From Ruminococcus sp. (GTDB lineage: Bacteria; Bacillota; Clostridia; Oscillospirales; Ruminococcaceae): a stretch of DNA of 7,404 nt. The translations under genes were made by a program, and so were the position numbers. Below the pieces are notes generated by a model, which made no database searches, had not been told where the DNA came from, and saw nothing but the letters and a program-made list of their open reading frames with translations. The DNA lies in the NCBI GenBank assembly GCA_031262625.1, contig JAISHJ010000068.1:1-7404 (forward strand), written 5' to 3'. Positions within the stretch are counted from its first letter, which is position 1. Each line of letters starts with the position of its first letter. Shown here in pieces: positions 5,851-7,404 of this stretch.

Positions 5851-5861
5851 CCACCTCCCCC
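5830..5861 (-). other. Potential G-quadruplex motif on the - strand (C-run tract on +)
   Basis: The + strand carries C-runs of 4, 4, 5, 5, 2 and 5 separated by 1-3 nt (5830-5833, 5835-5838, 5840-5844, 5848-5852, 5854-5855, 5857-5861). The - strand therefore has at least four runs of four or more G with loops of 1-3 nt, which meets the standard G-quadruplex pattern. The template strand for transcription into the kinase would carry it. Confidence 0.6.
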
Positions 5862-6041
5862 GGACTTTAAACATTTTTCTTGATTTAATCTTTGCTCTTA
5901 TTCGTTCGCTTTCGCGATACTTTGCTTAAGATTATTTCATATTTTACGTTCCGCACTAAAGCCGAAAATTCATAAAAGGGTTTACCTTTTCACCTCAAAT
6001 CCTAACAAGATAATTATAAGCAGTCTTTGGAAGGGGGGTTT

Positions 6042-6075
6042 GGGGGGAAACCTTTCTTTAGAAAGGTTTCCCCCC
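6042..6075 (+). repeat. Perfect 15-bp hairpin just upstream of the kinase gene
   Basis: Bases 6042-6056 (six G, AAA, CCTTTC) pair without mismatch with 6061-6075 around the loop TTTA. A second six-G run precedes it (6033-6038). The stem ends 21 nt before the kinase ATG with no T-tract after it, so it resembles a dispersed palindromic repeat or leader structure rather than a terminator. Confidence 0.8.
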
Positions 6076-6092
6076 AACGTACCCCAACGTAC
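6073..6092 (+). repeat. 10-bp tandem duplication immediately before the kinase start
   Basis: CCCAACGTAC is present twice in direct succession (6073-6082, 6083-6092). It occupies the positions where a ribosome binding site for ATG 6097 would be expected and contains no purine-rich Shine-Dalgarno stretch. Confidence 0.85.
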
Positions 6093-6096
6093 TCCT

Positions 6097-7368
6097 ATGA
6101 AGAAGTCGTTTTCGGATATATTTTCTGCTGTAGCGAGTGTTACGGTAGCAGTGATGCTTATTGTGAGCGCAGTACTTTGCGGTACTGCGCTTGCGGCGTT
6201 TGTGAAGACGGAGTATTTGAAGCTTTCGGGGGAGACTGACGGGGAGTACACGTACAGTTTGGATGGGGTTTTGAAGCTGTCGCGCGGGGAGTATGTGCTG
6301 CCGGCATATATTGAGGACGAGCGGCTTGAGGGTACGCGAGTGCCTTCGCTGACTACATTTTACGGAATTTTTGACGAGCCTGTATTTATTGACATTATAG
6401 GTACGGCGGACGGTTACATAATCAAGGTAAACAGTGCGGATGCGTATAATGCTTATCTGCTTCAAATAGTCCTAAGTGCGGTTTTCGCTGACCTTTTCGG
6501 GATAGCAGTAATTTTTATTGCAGTATATTTTGTCACAAAAAGGTTTATCTCGCCGATTGAAGAAATGACTGTAAAGGTTGCAGAATTTGAGAGCGGCGAC
6601 TTCTCCGCGCGCGTTAAGGTTGACTCCGACTCCGAAATCGGCTTTTTAGCAGACTCTCTTAACCGTATGGCAACTACTATCGAACAGACAGAAGACGACC
6701 GCAAAGCCTTTATAGCAAACGTCTCTCACGAACTCCGAACCCCCATGACGAGCATTTCCGGCTTCATAGACGGAATCCTCGACGGTACTATCGACGATAT
6801 AGACATCGACCGCTACCTTCGTCTCGTCTCCGTCGAAACAAAACGCCTTTCCCGTCTCGTCACAAATATGCTCAGTCTCTCTGCTTTTGATGCAGGAAAA
6901 ATGTCACTAAAACGCTCCCGCTTCGATATTCTCCCCGATTTACTCACAATCCTTACCCACTTCCGCGACCAAATTATAAAAAAGAATATCACCATCAACG
7001 CCACCGAAATATCAGAATTCACAGTAACCGGCGACACCGACCTGCTAAACCAAGTCTTCTTTAACCTAATCGAAAATGCCGTCAAATTTACCGACCAAGA
7101 CGGCGAAATCACTATAACCCTCTCCTCCACCGACTCCGACGTCTCCATCAGTATCCGTAACACCGGCGGCGGTCTTCGCGCCGACGAAATCACCAAAGTA
7201 TTCGAGCGCTTCTACAAAACCGACCCCTCCCGCGGCAAGGATAAGTACGGCGCAGGTCTCGGTCTCTCCATAGTCTCCAACATCATTAAACTCCACCAAG
7301 GCAAACTAATAGTACGCTCCGAACCCGAAAAATTCACAGAATTTGAAATTACTCTGCCGAGGGCTTAG
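6097..7368 (+). CDS. Membrane sensor histidine kinase (HAMP-HisKA-HATPase_c), partner of the upstream regulator
   Basis: The product is 423 residues. TM1 (about 11-35), a short extracytoplasmic sensor (about 36-121) without a recognised fold, TM2 (about 122-148) and HAMP (about 148-200) lead into the kinase. H211 in 'VSHELRTP' is the phosphorylated His. The ATPase has N-box 'NLIENAVKF' (323-331), a G1 box 'NTGGGL' (355-360) with Asn in place of the usual Asp, F-box 'VFERFYKTD' (368-376) and G2 'GAGLGLSIV' (385-393). It should autophosphorylate and pass phosphate to D54 of the upstream regulator. Start: ATG 6097 gives a natural 'MKKSFSDIF' N-terminus, but no Shine-Dalgarno precedes it, and an in-frame TTG at 6040 would run through the palindrome. 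Residues 1-153 use GAG for all 8 Glu, while later residues use GAA for 17 of 19, a sharp change near TM2/HAMP that suggests a mosaic origin. The ligand is unknown. Confidence 0.95.
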   Translation: MKKSFSDIFSAVASVTVAVMLIVSAVLCGTALAAFVKTEYLKLSGETDGEYTYSLDGVLKLSRGEYVLPAYIEDERLEGTRVPSLTTFYGIFDEPVFIDIIGTADGYIIKVNSADAYNAYLLQIVLSAVFADLFGIAVIFIAVYFVTKRFISPIEEMTVKVAEFESGDFSARVKVDSDSEIGFLADSLNRMATTIEQTEDDRKAFIANVSHELRTPMTSISGFIDGILDGTIDDIDIDRYLRLVSVETKRLSRLVTNMLSLSAFDAGKMSLKRSRFDILPDLLTILTHFRDQIIKKNITINATEISEFTVTGDTDLLNQVFFNLIENAVKFTDQDGEITITLSSTDSDVSISIRNTGGGLRADEITKVFERFYKTDPSRGKDKYGAGLGLSIVSNIIKLHQGKLIVRSEPEKFTEFEITLPRA

Positions 7369-7374
7369 GAGGAA

Positions 7375-7404
7375 CGCTGGGGGGGAGAGGAGCAGTGACC
7401 TGCC
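7375..7404 (+). repeat. Partial copy of the G-rich post-gene repeat (truncated by window end)
   Basis: Right after the kinase stop (TAG 7366-7368), the sequence CGCTGGGGGGG-AGAGGAGCAGTGAC resembles 5774-5808 after the regulator stop: CGCTGGGG, a short insert, then GGGGGAGGAGGGGAGCGGTGAC. Both begin 5-7 nt beyond a stop codon. It continues past the window edge. Confidence 0.6.

Larger units (their letters stand above)
5776..6086. repeat. 16-bp perfect inverted repeat bounding a 311-bp MITE-like cassette
   Basis: TGGGGTACGTTGGGGG at 5776-5791 is the exact reverse complement of 6071-6086. The left arm begins 8 nt after the regulator stop codon, and the right arm ends 10 nt before the kinase ATG. 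The enclosed block carries two further hairpins. The arrangement is like a miniature inverted-repeat element or a paired REP/BIME-type repeat, but flanking duplications are not evident. Confidence 0.6.
5769..6096 (+). other. 328-bp gene-free, hairpin-rich block separating regulator and kinase genes
   Basis: No convincing gene lies here. The left part (5776-5861) is G-run DNA, then a perfect hairpin, then C-run DNA. The middle (5871-6026) is AT-rich with a small hairpin at 5974-5990 (AAAAGG/CCTTTT) and no clear promoter. The right part (6027-6092) is G-run DNA, a 15-bp hairpin and a 10-bp tandem duplication. A 16-bp inverted repeat ties the two ends together. The kinase reading frame is open back to 5884 but only non-canonical starts occur there. 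No transposase or obvious target-site duplication is visible. Confidence 0.7.

Noticed and set aside
5776..6086. Complete insertion sequence.
   Set aside because: No transposase-like ORF in 311 bp and no clear target-site duplication at the two ends; kept only as a MITE-like or REP-like candidate.
6040..6096. TTG at 6040 as the start of the sensor kinase, adding 19 residues.
   Set aside because: The extension is translated from a perfect palindrome and tandem duplication, has no usable ribosome binding site and no plausible protein character.
1..7404. tRNA, rRNA, known riboswitches and defence-system genes.
   Set aside because: No cloverleaf with conserved TTCGA arms, no rRNA segments, no recognised riboswitch core and no nuclease/helicase or other hallmark defence domains were seen in either strand.

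Overview
The window looks like a low-to-medium GC Gram-positive anaerobe of the class Clostridia, most likely a gut or rumen Ruminococcaceae/Oscillospiraceae-type bacterium. This is inferred from purine-rich AGGAG-type ribosome binding sites, a textbook sigma-A promoter (TTGACT-17-TATAAT), a cytoplasmic GH94 disaccharide phosphorylase, membrane-anchored surface proteins and a PhoB-type two-component pair. No rRNA or other taxonomic marker is present, so the assignment is tentative.

Layout. (1) Bases 2-193 (+) are the last 63 codons of a protein resembling the C-terminus of zeta-toxin-like P-loop kinases. A bidirectional hairpin terminator (201-224) separates it from (2) a convergent 799-residue GH94 phosphorylase (238-2637, -). 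(3) A 285-bp divergent intergenic region carries promoters for both flanking genes and a candidate LacI/CcpA-type operator. (4) A secreted, C-terminally membrane-anchored protein with a beta-sandwich-like ectodomain follows (2923-3663, +), then a GC-rich 18-bp minisatellite (about 3690-3783) and a hairpin (3845-3866). (5) A five-TM protein with an extracytoplasmic domain and an Ala/Glu/Thr/Ser tail encoded by a 27-bp tandem duplication lies at 3884-4816 (+). (6) An AT-rich 250-bp regulatory region precedes (7) an OmpR/PhoB-family response regulator (5067-5768, +). (8) A 328-bp gene-free block is packed with G/C-run hairpins and a 16-bp inverted repeat. (9) A HAMP-HisKA-HATPase sensor kinase follows (6097-7368, +), and then another G-rich repeat directly after its stop at the window edge.

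How the genes may work together. GH94 enzymes phosphorolyse imported beta-linked disaccharides in the cytoplasm, so that half of the window is about glycan use. The divergently transcribed surface protein could help capture glycan at the cell surface, but that is inference. The regulator and kinase are almost certainly a cognate pair. The five-TM protein just upstream could be a regulatory target or accessory, but nothing in the sequence proves this.

The most unusual parts are the repeat structures. The regulator and kinase, normally adjacent, are separated by a hairpin-rich cassette bounded by inverted copies of GGGGTACGTTGGGGG. The kinase has no visible Shine-Dalgarno sequence. The N-terminal sensor third of the kinase also uses codons differently from its catalytic part (Glu 8/8 GAG before residue 154, 17/19 GAA after), which suggests a mosaic gene. 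I did not recognise a defence system, CRISPR array, insertion sequence with transposase, tRNA or rRNA.
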